From the NCBI GenBank assembly GCA_017507325.1, contig JAFWBD010000034.1, positions 1-40,273 of the forward strand: 40,273 nt of DNA. Direction: 5' to 3'. Below are positions 15,275 to 23,310 of the stretch, piece after piece; positions within the stretch are counted from its first letter, which is position 1, and each line of letters starts with the position of its first letter. The translations under genes were made by a program, and so were the position numbers. A model generated the notes under the pieces. The model saw only the letters and a program-made list of their open reading frames with translations, did not search any database and was not told the origin of the DNA. This stretch comes from Clostridia bacterium (GTDB taxonomy: Bacteria; Bacillota; Clostridia; Oscillospirales; SIG627).

Positions 15275-17503
15275 CTACTGCTTTTTTCGGATGGTGGCCA
15301 TCTCCCTCTGAGCCAAAACCAGCCCGTGATAGATGCCGCCCTCCTTTTCCACGAGCTCCTCGTGGGTTCCCACCTCGGCCACGGTTTTCCGATCCAAAAC
15401 CAGAATTTTGGTGGCATTGCGGAGGGTGGAGAGGCGGTGGGCAATGGCAATGGTGGTGCGGTTTTTGCAAAGACGCTGAAGGGCATCCTGAATCTGCTTT
15501 TCCGTTTCGGTATCCAAGGCGCTGGTGGCCTCATCCAGAATGAGGATCTTCGGATCGTGCAAAACGGCACGGGCAATGGCCACCCTCTGCCGCTCTCCTC
15601 CCGACAGCGTATAACCCTTCTCCCCGACAAAGGTATCATAGCCGTCGGGCAGCTTCATAATAAAGGAATGGGCATTGGCCAGACGGGCGGCACGGATCAC
15701 CTCATCATAGGTGGCATCGGGCTTGGCATAGGCAAGATTTTCATAAATGGTACCCGAGAACAGGAAGGTCTCCTGCAAAACCACGCCGATCTGAGAATGG
15801 AGAGAATGCTGAGAAATATCCCGAATATCCACGCCGTCAATGCAGATCCGCCCCCGATCCACGTCGTAAAGTCGCATCACGAGATTGATCAGCGTGCTCT
15901 TTCCCACGCCGCTTTTTCCCACGATCCCCAGCATTTCGCCGGGACTGACGGAGACCGAAACGTTTTCGATCACGTTATCGTTTTCATCATAGCCGAACCA
16001 AACCTTTTCTACGTCGATTTGGCCGCGGATCTTCAGATCCAGCGCATCCTTTTTATCCGCCACGTCCGGCTCTTCATCAATCACGTCGAAAACCTTGGTA
16101 ACCGCGGTCATGGCCTGCTGGATCATACGGGGGTAGGAGGCCATGGAGCGAAGAGGGCCGTAGAGCAAATTGACAAAGGAGGAGAACATGGTCAATTGAC
16201 CGATGGTCATGCTTCCGCCCAGAATGGCAGTGCCCGCATAATACAGCAGAATGTAATGCCCGATCTGAATGACGTATTCCGCATAGGGCATCACCTTGGC
16301 CCAGGCTTTTTCGTTGCGATAGGAAATATCGCGCTGTTTTTTGATGGCCTCGGAATACTTTTCGATCTCATTTTTCTCCGTTCCGAAGACCTTTACCACC
16401 CGAACCCCCTGAAACACGTCGTGCAGGACGGTATTGGCGTTGGAATTTTCCACCCATTGGCGGCTGTAGAGGCGATGATTGCGACGCCAGATGAAGCGAA
16501 ACATCAAGGCGACAAAGGGGGTGGGAAGCAGGATCAGAAAGGCAAAGAACGGTGAATAGGCAAACAAAAGCACCCCAACGCCCAGGAAGAGAAACGCCTG
16601 CTCAAGAATGCTCGGAAACTGCGAGGTCAAAAACTGCGAGATCAGCGCGGTATCGCCGGAAACACGGTTGATCAGATCACCCGCGGTATGACGGGAGATC
16701 CCCGCCACGGAAAGCGTTTGTATTTTTTGATACAGACGGTGGCGCAGACCCACCACGGTTTTATTACTGACAAAAGAAAGGATCAAATTGCGCAAAACGG
16801 TACAGCCCGTTAACAAAATGCGGATCAGTGCCATAGAGACCACCACCCAAACGACTCCCGAGAAGGATTGCAAAACGGCGGCGGGATCGGCGGAATTCAA
16901 ATATTTATCCACAAAATTTCCCTGAATGACGGGCAAGACCAGATTCAGCGCGGAGGTCGCAAAGAACAGCAGCATCGACAAAAGGATCCAGCCGGTCTGC
17001 GGACGGACCAATTCATACAGGTGGCGAATCGAATGACTTTTGTCGGAGCAAGCGGGGCATCGGGTCACGCCGCGCCGCAGAATACGGCGGCATTTCGGGC
17101 ACTGGGTGACCCGATAGCGGAAGACGGCATCCTTCGGCTGCAAAACACCGTCCGAAACCTCCTTTAAAATACGGACGAATTGGGACAGATTCTCCTTCTC
17201 CGAGGAAAAGGCGCGGCAAAACTCCATCCATTCGCCGTCATAGAGGATTTCGCACACGGCGCCGCCCGAAAAGAAGCGGTAAGCGGCATCCGAAATGCGG
17301 CTGAATTCATAGGATTTCCAATTCCGTTCGGTGCGGGAGGCGGTGTAGATGGCCTTTTCCCCGAAGAAAACGGCCCTTTCCCGCACGCTTCCATCCCGAT
17401 CCAAATTGATGGGAAAGGAAAAAACGATGCGATCCCCACAGCCGTCCTCGATCTCACTGATCAGAGAGGAGACGGCGCTTTCAAAATTCTGTTTACTCTC
17501 CAA
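15275..17503 (-). CDS. ABC exporter half-transporter with N-terminal zinc ribbon (DUF1854 cassette)
   Basis: A 742-residue fused membrane/ATPase half-transporter. Residues 1-130 are a soluble beta-rich domain of unknown type. A zinc ribbon follows (C135-PK-C138, C149-PA-C152), then six membrane helices (about 170-440) and an ATPase domain with Walker A GKSGVGKST (529-537), signature LSGGE (633-637), Walker B ILILDE (653-658) and switch His689. All catalytic residues look intact. The start is TTG at 17503, with AAAGGAG 7 bases upstream. It is the last gene of the cassette, 18 bases after the DUF1854 gene, and probably pairs with the other half-transporter. The substrate is unknown. Confidence 0.88.
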   Translation of the reverse strand: MESKQNFESAVSSLISEIEDGCGDRIVFSFPINLDRDGSVRERAVFFGEKAIYTASRTERNWKSYEFSRISDAAYRFFSGGAVCEILYDGEWMEFCRAFSSEKENLSQFVRILKEVSDGVLQPKDAVFRYRVTQCPKCRRILRRGVTRCPACSDKSHSIRHLYELVRPQTGWILLSMLLFFATSALNLVLPVIQGNFVDKYLNSADPAAVLQSFSGVVWVVVSMALIRILLTGCTVLRNLILSFVSNKTVVGLRHRLYQKIQTLSVAGISRHTAGDLINRVSGDTALISQFLTSQFPSILEQAFLFLGVGVLLFAYSPFFAFLILLPTPFVALMFRFIWRRNHRLYSRQWVENSNANTVLHDVFQGVRVVKVFGTEKNEIEKYSEAIKKQRDISYRNEKAWAKVMPYAEYVIQIGHYILLYYAGTAILGGSMTIGQLTMFSSFVNLLYGPLRSMASYPRMIQQAMTAVTKVFDVIDEEPDVADKKDALDLKIRGQIDVEKVWFGYDENDNVIENVSVSVSPGEMLGIVGKSGVGKSTLINLVMRLYDVDRGRICIDGVDIRDISQHSLHSQIGVVLQETFLFSGTIYENLAYAKPDATYDEVIRAARLANAHSFIMKLPDGYDTFVGEKGYTLSGGERQRVAIARAVLHDPKILILDEATSALDTETEKQIQDALQRLCKNRTTIAIAHRLSTLRNATKILVLDRKTVAEVGTHEELVEKEGGIYHGLVLAQREMATIRKKQ

Positions 17504-17521
17504 AGCAAATCTCCTTTACGC

Positions 17522-18034
17522 TTACAGGTACAGCGCGATTTTGGAATGACTCTTTTTATCCATTTTCTCAACGCTTTCGATCTCATAGCGGCATCCGTCG
17601 TGATCCACCACGAAAATACGGTCAGCTCCTGCACGGATGAGGCTGCGATGCGTGTCCTTCACCGTAAAGGACAAAAAGCCCTTATCCGTTTCACAATCCC
17701 AATAGGTGGAGCCGTAGCGCTCACTGAGCTTGAGAATTTTTAAAATTTTGGGAGCAAAATACTTTTTGTTCAATTCTCCCCGCAGGATCTCGATGCTCTT
17801 TTCATCAAAATCCTCCAGACGGCGGATCATACCGATCTCTTCCTTTTCCTCGTTCTGCACGCAAATGTATTCCTCACACGTTTCAAAGGGAAAGGCCAAG
17901 GAAAGAAACGCTCTGCCCTCAAAGGAAAGGGCGGGAACGGAAAGATACAAAAGTCCCGTTCTTGACAGAGAGAAGCGGGCGTTATCCGCATTGAGAGAAA
18001 AGGCCTCCGTGATGTTTTCCAATCCTTCGATCAT
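17522..18034 (-). CDS. DUF1854 protein
   Basis: A 170-residue soluble protein without signal peptide or membrane segment. Its length and features (a central IGMIRRLEDFDEKSIEILRGEL stretch, split here by no break, and a C-terminal beta region with KDTHRSLIRAG) resemble the DUF1854 family, which is found beside ABC exporters and has been linked in some bacteria to cyanophycin metabolism. No cyanophycin gene is in the window. It lies between two half-transporters: AAGGAG of its ribosome site overlaps the end of the upstream gene (10-base gap). It may be an accessory or regulatory subunit. Confidence 0.7.
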   Translation of the reverse strand: MIEGLENITEAFSLNADNARFSLSRTGLLYLSVPALSFEGRAFLSLAFPFETCEEYICVQNEEKEEIGMIRRLEDFDEKSIEILRGELNKKYFAPKILKILKLSERYGSTYWDCETDKGFLSFTVKDTHRSLIRAGADRIFVVDHDGCRYEIESVEKMDKKSHSKIALYL

Positions 18035-18044
18035 AAAAAGCTCC

Positions 18045-20339
18045 TTATTCTTCGATGCCGATGGTTTTTAAGGCTTCCATCTGCATTTGATACAGTTTCC
18101 GATACACGCCGTCTTCCTTTTCCAGAAGGCCCTCGTGGGTTCCGTTTTCCACCACACGCCCCTCCTCCACAACGATGAGAAAATCCGCATCCTTCAGCGT
18201 GGAAAGACGGTGGGCGATGGTAATGGTGGTGCGATTCTTGGTAATGGCCTCCAAGGCGGTCTGGATCCTGCGCTCGGTTTTGGTATCCATAGCAGCGGTG
18301 GCCTCGTCCAGAATCAGAATGGCAGGGGACCTCAAAATGGCGCGGGCAATGGAGATTCGCTGCTTTTCTCCTCCCGAAAGAGATTTTTTATCAAAGCCCA
18401 CCAGGGTTTCGTAGCCGTCGGGGAAGGACATAATAAAATCATGACAGCCTGCGGCCTTAGAGGCGGCAATCACCGCATCGCGGTCTGCCTCGGGATCCGC
18501 ATAGCGAATGTTATCCATAATGGTTCCGCGGAAAAGATAGGTTTCCTGAGAGACGATGGCAATGTTTTTTCGAAGGGTTTCAAAGCTCAGGTCCCGAATG
18601 TCAACCCCGTCGATGAGGATCCTGCCGCTTTCCACGTCGTAAAGACGGGTCAAAAGATTGGCCAGGGTGCTTTTTCCCGCACCGGTATGCCCGACGATTC
18701 CCAAGGTCTGCCCTGCCTCCACGCGGAAACTGACGTTCTGAATGGTTCGCTTTCCGGGGGCGTAGGAAAAGTTGACGTTTTCAAAGACCACCTCACCCCG
18801 AACCGTTTCGGGTGTTAATGCATTCTCCTTCTCCTTCACCTCGGGCTCGGCTTCCATAATCTCAAAAAGACGCTGAAGGGCGTTGAGGCTGTTTGCAAAA
18901 TTGCTGAAGAAATGAGCAAAGAAATTCAAGGGATTGTAGAGCATGGAAAGATAGCCGATGAACATATTCAATTCACCGTAGGTAATTCCGCTGCCCTCGG
19001 AAATCCCCTCTTTCAAGACCAAGAAGGCTCCGAAGCCCCAAACCAAATAGTTTGTCATTCTGATACAGAGGTTCAAGGCGGGGAAAACGGTATGGTTGTG
19101 CACGTCGATCTTCAATTTCGTTTGGGACATGGTGCTGCTGCGGGAATGGAAGCGCTCGATCTCCGCCTCCTCGCGGGAGAAGGCCTTGACGATCCGCATT
19201 CCATTGAGCACGTCTGAAAGGACAGCGTTAAAGCGGGAGCGGTTGGTATGATGCTCGGCGTGCAGACGGCGGAAGAGCCGCAAAACAAACACGTACCCAA
19301 AAAAGACCACGGGGAGCGGAACCAAAATGACCAAAGACAAAAGGGGGTTGGTCATCATCATCACCACGATGATACCGCAGATCTGTAAAACGTTGGTCAG
19401 AAAATACGGGAAGCCGTCACAGAAAAACCAATAGAGTGTCTCGGCATCGGAATTGATCTGCGTAATCAGCCGCCCCGTATGGCGAGAGGTGAAGAAGGAA
19501 TAGGAGAGCCGCTCGAAGGAGGAGAAAATCGTCTTCTTCAAATCAAAGGAAACAAAAGCCGCCACCTTGGCTCCCACAATGGTATTGATCATTCGGATAA
19601 AGGCACCCAAAAGAGAGAAGGCCGCAATGGACAAAACCAAAAACAGCACGTGCCCGTAAAGAGGGCTCCCCTCGGTGAGCACCTCGTCATAGAGGACCTT
19701 ATTGTTCAGATAAGGGGTGAAAATACTCAGGGCGCCCGAAAGGAGAACGGTGAGAAAAACAAGCGCCATCTGCCAACGATACCGCAGGAAAAAGGGCAAC
19801 AGCTTTTTCAACAGACTGCGCTTGCCGAAGCACTTTTTGCAGATACGCCGCTGAGGGTCGGAAAACGGGAGGCCGCAACGGGGACAGCATTCCATTTTGG
19901 GAAAATCCTTCTCGGGCACCTCTCCGGTTTTGCAAAAGGCATCGAAAGCCTCGGAGAGCTTGTACACGGACCTTCTGCAGGCACCCGTTGCCCAAAACAG
20001 GATCTCTTCTTCCCCACTCTTTTTGCGGATCACCACGCGAAGAACGGAGACCTGCTCCTCCACGGTCATTTTTTCGATTTCCTCCATAGGGAAATACACG
20101 TAATCCAATTCCTCAAGAACCTCTTCGGCCATATCGGAAAAACGAGAAGAAGCGCCCGCTTGTTTCCGAAGGGCCTTCAAACAAAAGAGGGATGCGATCC
20201 CCTCCCGTGAAAACACGGTATAAGCATCGCAATAAACCTCTTCCCGAGCCATATCGGTTGAAACAAGCATAAACGCTTCTTCGGTATTGACGCCTTTTTT
20301 CAAAAAGGCGCTCTTTACTTTTTCAGGAAAGTCTCTCAT
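18045..20339 (-). CDS. ABC exporter half-transporter with N-terminal zinc ribbon, first gene of the cassette
   Basis: A 764-residue half-transporter built like its partner: a soluble N-terminal domain (1-148), a zinc ribbon (C152-PR-C155, C167-KK-C170), six membrane helices (about 185-460) and an ATPase domain with Walker A GHTGAGKST (550-558), LSGGE (654-658), Walker B ILILDE (674-679) and His710. Both partners keep the catalytic Glu, so both ATP sites could be active. ATG follows GGAG by 8 bases. The pair probably forms a heterodimer; what it moves is unknown. Confidence 0.88.
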   Translation of the reverse strand: MRDFPEKVKSAFLKKGVNTEEAFMLVSTDMAREEVYCDAYTVFSREGIASLFCLKALRKQAGASSRFSDMAEEVLEELDYVYFPMEEIEKMTVEEQVSVLRVVIRKKSGEEEILFWATGACRRSVYKLSEAFDAFCKTGEVPEKDFPKMECCPRCGLPFSDPQRRICKKCFGKRSLLKKLLPFFLRYRWQMALVFLTVLLSGALSIFTPYLNNKVLYDEVLTEGSPLYGHVLFLVLSIAAFSLLGAFIRMINTIVGAKVAAFVSFDLKKTIFSSFERLSYSFFTSRHTGRLITQINSDAETLYWFFCDGFPYFLTNVLQICGIIVVMMMTNPLLSLVILVPLPVVFFGYVFVLRLFRRLHAEHHTNRSRFNAVLSDVLNGMRIVKAFSREEAEIERFHSRSSTMSQTKLKIDVHNHTVFPALNLCIRMTNYLVWGFGAFLVLKEGISEGSGITYGELNMFIGYLSMLYNPLNFFAHFFSNFANSLNALQRLFEIMEAEPEVKEKENALTPETVRGEVVFENVNFSYAPGKRTIQNVSFRVEAGQTLGIVGHTGAGKSTLANLLTRLYDVESGRILIDGVDIRDLSFETLRKNIAIVSQETYLFRGTIMDNIRYADPEADRDAVIAASKAAGCHDFIMSFPDGYETLVGFDKKSLSGGEKQRISIARAILRSPAILILDEATAAMDTKTERRIQTALEAITKNRTTITIAHRLSTLKDADFLIVVEEGRVVENGTHEGLLEKEDGVYRKLYQMQMEALKTIGIEE

Positions 20340-20369
20340 TCATTCCACTCCTTTCCTTACAACAAGGAC

Positions 20370-20399
20370 ATTTAACCATTTAAAAGCCCTGTTTGTCAA
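20370..20399 (-). promoter_or_regulatory. Promoter of the ABC/DUF1854 operon
   Basis: On the minus strand a perfect -35 TTGACA (20394-20399) and a weaker -10 TTAAAT (20370-20375) are separated by 18 bp, 30 bases before the ATG. Confidence 0.65.
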
Positions 20400-20411
20400 C
20401 CCTTTTGGTAA

Positions 20412-20445
20412 AAAAGGAAAAAAATTCTTGAATTTTTTTCCTTTT
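20412..20445. repeat. 16-bp-arm AT-rich palindrome in divergent intergenic region
   Basis: AAAAGGAAAAAAATTC (20412-20427) and its exact complement (20430-20445) are separated by TT. The palindrome is 12 bases upstream of the ABC-operon -35 box and 56 bases upstream of the -35 box of the divergent mecA-like gene, so a shared operator or bent-DNA element is possible. It has no GC-rich stem, so it is a poor terminator. Confidence 0.7.
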
Positions 20446-20501
20446 GGAGGTATGATGTACTCGGAAAAGAAAATTCTTCCGCGTTTTCCAAAAACCGTCC
20501 G

Positions 20502-20530
20502 TTGCATTTTTCCCCTTCCTTGCGTATACT
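20502..20530 (+). promoter_or_regulatory. Promoter of the mecA-like gene
   Basis: TTGCAT (20502-20507) and TATACT (20525-20530) are 17 bp apart. GGGGGAG (20551-20557) provides the ribosome site. Confidence 0.7.
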
Positions 20531-20563
20531 GAGGTAAACGGCAAAAAAGCGGGGGAGAACATT

Positions 20564-21046
20564 TTGAAATTGATTCGATCGGGGGAAAACACCCTCAGAA
20601 TCAGCATGACATCGGAGGATTTGGACCGATACAGTGTCTCATTGGAGGATTTTGACGAAAAAATTCCTCATCAAAGAAGGATCTTTCACGATCTTTTGGC
20701 GCTGGCCAAGGAAGAAACGGGCTTTGATGCCGCTGACGAAAGGATCTACATACAGCTCTATCCGAAAAAGGATGGCGGGTGCGAATTGTTTATCATCAAA
20801 TTGGAGCAGGACGGAGAGAAAAAAAGCTGTTTTCTCTTTCGCTCCTTCGACGATTATTACGTGGCCAAAAATGCTCTCGGAGAGCGAGAGGATCTGAGTG
20901 CCTATCGGATCCGCGGACGGGATCAGTTTTTTCTGATGCTCCCGCCGCCGCATCCGCCTTGCCTGACCGAATACGGCGAACGAATCAAAAACCCGCCCTC
21001 GGACCTGTTTTTAAAATCCAAGTGCTCTCCCATCCGAAGGGCTTAA
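20564..21046 (+). CDS. MecA-like ClpC adaptor protein
   Basis: A 160-residue protein resembling the adaptor MecA (the Clp-protease adaptor, not the penicillin-binding protein). The N-terminal part (MKLIRSGENTLRISMTSEDL... and a FDEK...IFHDLL.LAKEETGF segment) matches the substrate-binding domain; after a short linker, FLFRSFDDYY.AKN and LTEYGERI resemble the ClpC-binding domain. At 160 residues it is shorter than B. subtilis MecA (218), mostly by a short linker and trimmed C-terminus. The start is TTG, supported by GGGGGAG upstream. Targets are unknown. Confidence 0.62.
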   Translation: MKLIRSGENTLRISMTSEDLDRYSVSLEDFDEKIPHQRRIFHDLLALAKEETGFDAADERIYIQLYPKKDGGCELFIIKLEQDGEKKSCFLFRSFDDYYVAKNALGEREDLSAYRIRGRDQFFLMLPPPHPPCLTEYGERIKNPPSDLFLKSKCSPIRRA

Positions 21047-21100
21047 AGGGCGCAAGAGGGCAAAAAATACCGAGAGAAACGGATAACCGAAAAGGATACT

Positions 21101-21691
21101 ATGATGCAAACGGAAAAGAAATCGGCGCTGGAAGCGCTGGAAAAAGAGGTCTCTTTGTGCCGAGGCTGCTCTCTCTGTCAAACCCGTACCCAAACGGTTT
21201 TCGGGCGCGGCAACGCCGAGGCTTCCCTCCTCCTGATCGGAGAAGCCCCCGGAGAAAGTGAGGACCGTGAGGGAAAGCCCTTTGTGGGAGCGGCGGGAAT
21301 GCTTCTGGATCATTACCTTGCCTTCATCGGTCTCGAAGAGGAGGATTATTACATTGCCAATATTTTAAAATGCCGTCCGCCCCATCACCGCGACCCCAAG
21401 CCCGAGGAGGAAGAGGCCTGCATGCCCTTTCTGCGAAGTCAAGTGCGGATCTTAAACCCCAAGATCATCATTTGCCTGGGAAGGATCGCCGCCCAGCGGA
21501 TCATTTCTCCCGATTTTCGGATCACCCGCAGCCACGGAGAATGGTTTCGCCGAGGAGGAATTCGGGTGATGGCAACCTTTCATCCCTCCGCCCTTTTGCG
21601 GGATCCCTCCAAGAAAGAAGCGGCTCTGGACGATTTCAAAAAAATTGCGGAAGAATTTTCCGCTTTGCAAAACGAAACAGCAAATATTTAA
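21101..21691 (+). CDS. Family 4 uracil-DNA glycosylase (iron-sulfur type)
   Basis: A 196-residue base-excision repair enzyme that removes uracil from DNA. Motif A GEAPGESEDREGKPFVG (48-64) and motif B HPSALLRD are clear. Four cysteines (C20, C23, C91, C107) have the spacing that binds the 4Fe-4S cluster of this family. The start is one of two adjacent ATGs (21101/21104) after AAGGA. It lies 54 bases after the mecA-like gene and probably shares its transcript, ending at a terminator. Confidence 0.9.
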   Translation: MMQTEKKSALEALEKEVSLCRGCSLCQTRTQTVFGRGNAEASLLLIGEAPGESEDREGKPFVGAAGMLLDHYLAFIGLEEEDYYIANILKCRPPHHRDPKPEEEEACMPFLRSQVRILNPKIIICLGRIAAQRIISPDFRITRSHGEWFRRGGIRVMATFHPSALLRDPSKKEAALDDFKKIAEEFSALQNETANI

Positions 21692-21706
21692 ACGAACAAA
21701 AACGGT

Positions 21707-21745
21707 ATATGACTGCTTTCAAAAAAAGGCAGTCATATTTTTTTT
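21707..21745 (+). terminator. Intrinsic terminator after the uracil-DNA glycosylase gene
   Basis: ATATGACTGC (21707-21716) and GCAGTCATAT (21729-21738) form perfect 10-bp arms with a 12-base loop, followed by a T-run to 21745. Confidence 0.85.
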
Positions 21746-21785
21746 GCAGACGAAAAAAATAATGGCGGTAAGGAGGAATCAAACC

Positions 21786-22526
21786 ATGAAAAAAACAATT
21801 TGTCTGATCGTAACAATTTTTTTGTTTTCCGCTTTTCCCCTTGCCCGCGCCGAGAGCTGGTATTTTGTTTCCGAGGGAAAAAACGAGCGTCCGCGCCTGC
21901 CCTCGGTTCAGAATTCATCCGCCAAGGGAATCGGACAGAATGAAAAGGTCCTTTATCTGACCTTTGATGCAGGCTATGAAAACGGCAACGTTAAAAAGAC
22001 CGTGGATATTCTCAAGGAAAACGGTGTCACGGGGGCCTTTTTCGTACTGAAGCACTTCATCGAAGAAAACCCCGATCTTTGCCGAGAAATCAAGGACAAC
22101 GGAAACCTTCTCTGCAACCATACCTCCTCTCACCCCGCCATCACCTCCGTTTCCAAGGAAAGGCTGGAAAACGAGATCCGAGGCCTGGAGGAATGCTGTC
22201 GGGAGAAAACGGGGCTGGAGCTTGACCGCTTTTTCCGTCCTCCCGAAGGAACCTGGTCGGAGGAGGCCTTGAAAACCGTGGAGGATATGGGATATAAAAC
22301 CGTTTTTTGGAGCCTTGCCTGGGCGGATTGGGACAATTCGAACCAAAAAAGTGCCGAATATGCTCTCAATAAGCTTTTGCCCCGCATTCACGACGGTGCC
22401 GTGATTCTTTTGCATCCCACCTCCCAAACCAATACGGAAATTTTAGGAGAGATCATCACAAGGATGAAGGCGGAGGGATACCGCTTTGCTTCACTGGAGG
22501 AGCTATGGGAAAGCGCGGAATCATAA
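21786..22526 (+). CDS. pdaA: PdaA-type muramic delta-lactam de-N-acetylase
   Basis: A 246-residue exported CE4-family deacetylase. A signal peptide ends near PLARA (about residue 21). The catalytic motif is TFDAGYENG rather than the usual TFDDG; the same segment in B. subtilis PdaA is TFDNGYENG, so loss of the second Asp is a subgroup trait. NHTSSHP (metal histidines), RPPEGTWSE and ILLHP follow. PdaA removes the N-acetyl from MurNAc on the way to the muramic delta-lactam of the spore cortex. ATG has AAGGAGG 9 bases upstream. The next deacetylase gene overlaps its end by 22 bases. Confidence 0.8.
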   Translation: MKKTICLIVTIFLFSAFPLARAESWYFVSEGKNERPRLPSVQNSSAKGIGQNEKVLYLTFDAGYENGNVKKTVDILKENGVTGAFFVLKHFIEENPDLCREIKDNGNLLCNHTSSHPAITSVSKERLENEIRGLEECCREKTGLELDRFFRPPEGTWSEEALKTVEDMGYKTVFWSLAWADWDNSNQKSAEYALNKLLPRIHDGAVILLHPTSQTNTEILGEIITRMKAEGYRFASLEELWESAES

Positions 22527-23197
22527 AGAGACTTTTGAGTCTTTGTTCGGTGGCACTTCTCGGGATCGGATCCCTCTTTCCCGCAGCAGATGCCAAGATC
22601 TACCGCAAAAGCGAAACCGCGGAAAAGAAGATCGCTCTGACCTTTGACGACGGTCCCAGCAAGCAAAACACGGAGGAGATCCTTTCCATTCTGAAGGAAT
22701 ACGACATCCGCGCCACCTTTTTCGTCATCGGTGAGAATGCCGAACGGGATCCCGAAAGGATACGGAGCATTTATCAGGCGGGACACGAATTGGGAAATCA
22801 CACCTACACCCATCGGTATATTTCAAAAATTCCGCGGGAAAAGCTGATCGAGGAAATCAAAAGAACCGAAGAGGTGCTGCATCAGATCACGGGAGAAAAG
22901 CCCAAGGTCTTCCGTCCCCCGGGAGGATACTACGACGACGCCTCCTTGGCCGTCTTGGAGGATATGGGATACACGAGCGTTCTTTGGTCTTTGGACACCC
23001 GCGATTGGAGCATTCCCAAATCCGAAAAGATCGTTTCCAAGGTGGAGGATAACACCACGAGCGGAGACATCATTCTCTTTCACGATCTGGAGGACAAAAG
23101 ACTGCCCACGCCCAAGGCCCTGAGAGCGATCATTCCCTATCTTGTGGAAAACGGATATGAATTTGTTACGATTTCCGAATTATTAAATGAGTCTTAA
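22505..23197 (+). CDS. Polysaccharide deacetylase (CE4, NodB domain)
   Basis: A 230-residue exported deacetylase with a signal peptide (about 1-30), then the complete NodB set: LTFDDGPS, ATFFVIG, GNHTYTH (metal histidines), FRPPGGYYDD, LWSLDTRDW and ILFHD. It probably removes acetyl groups from peptidoglycan GlcNAc or MurNAc, or from another wall glycan. GGAGGAG 3-8 bases before ATG lies within the end of the preceding gene, so the two are co-translated. Unlike its neighbour it keeps the second Asp of the TFDDG motif. Confidence 0.88.
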   Translation: MGKRGIIKRLLSLCSVALLGIGSLFPAADAKIYRKSETAEKKIALTFDDGPSKQNTEEILSILKEYDIRATFFVIGENAERDPERIRSIYQAGHELGNHTYTHRYISKIPREKLIEEIKRTEEVLHQITGEKPKVFRPPGGYYDDASLAVLEDMGYTSVLWSLDTRDWSIPKSEKIVSKVEDNTTSGDIILFHDLEDKRLPTPKALRAIIPYLVENGYEFVTISELLNES

Positions 23198-23199
23198 CG

Positions 23200-23228
23200 G
23201 AGGCAGAAGCATCTGCCTCTCTTTTTTT
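23200..23228 (+). terminator. Intrinsic terminator after the deacetylase pair
   Basis: GAGGCAGA (23200-23207) and TCTGCCTC (23212-23219) enclose AGCA and are followed by TC and seven Ts. Confidence 0.9.
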
Positions 23229-23253
23229 GCATTTCTTTTTTCCGAAAAAACAA

Positions 23254-23282
23254 TTGACGAAACAAATTCTTTCGTATATAAT
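23254..23282 (+). promoter_or_regulatory. Promoter of the YhaN-like/recG operon
   Basis: TTGACG (23254-23259) and TATAAT (23277-23282) are 17 bp apart. The in-frame ATG at 23281 lies in this -10 box, which rules it out as the start and supports ATG at 23311. Confidence 0.82.
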
Positions 23283-23310
23283 GGAAAATAGAACTTTTTG
23301 CAGGTGGACT

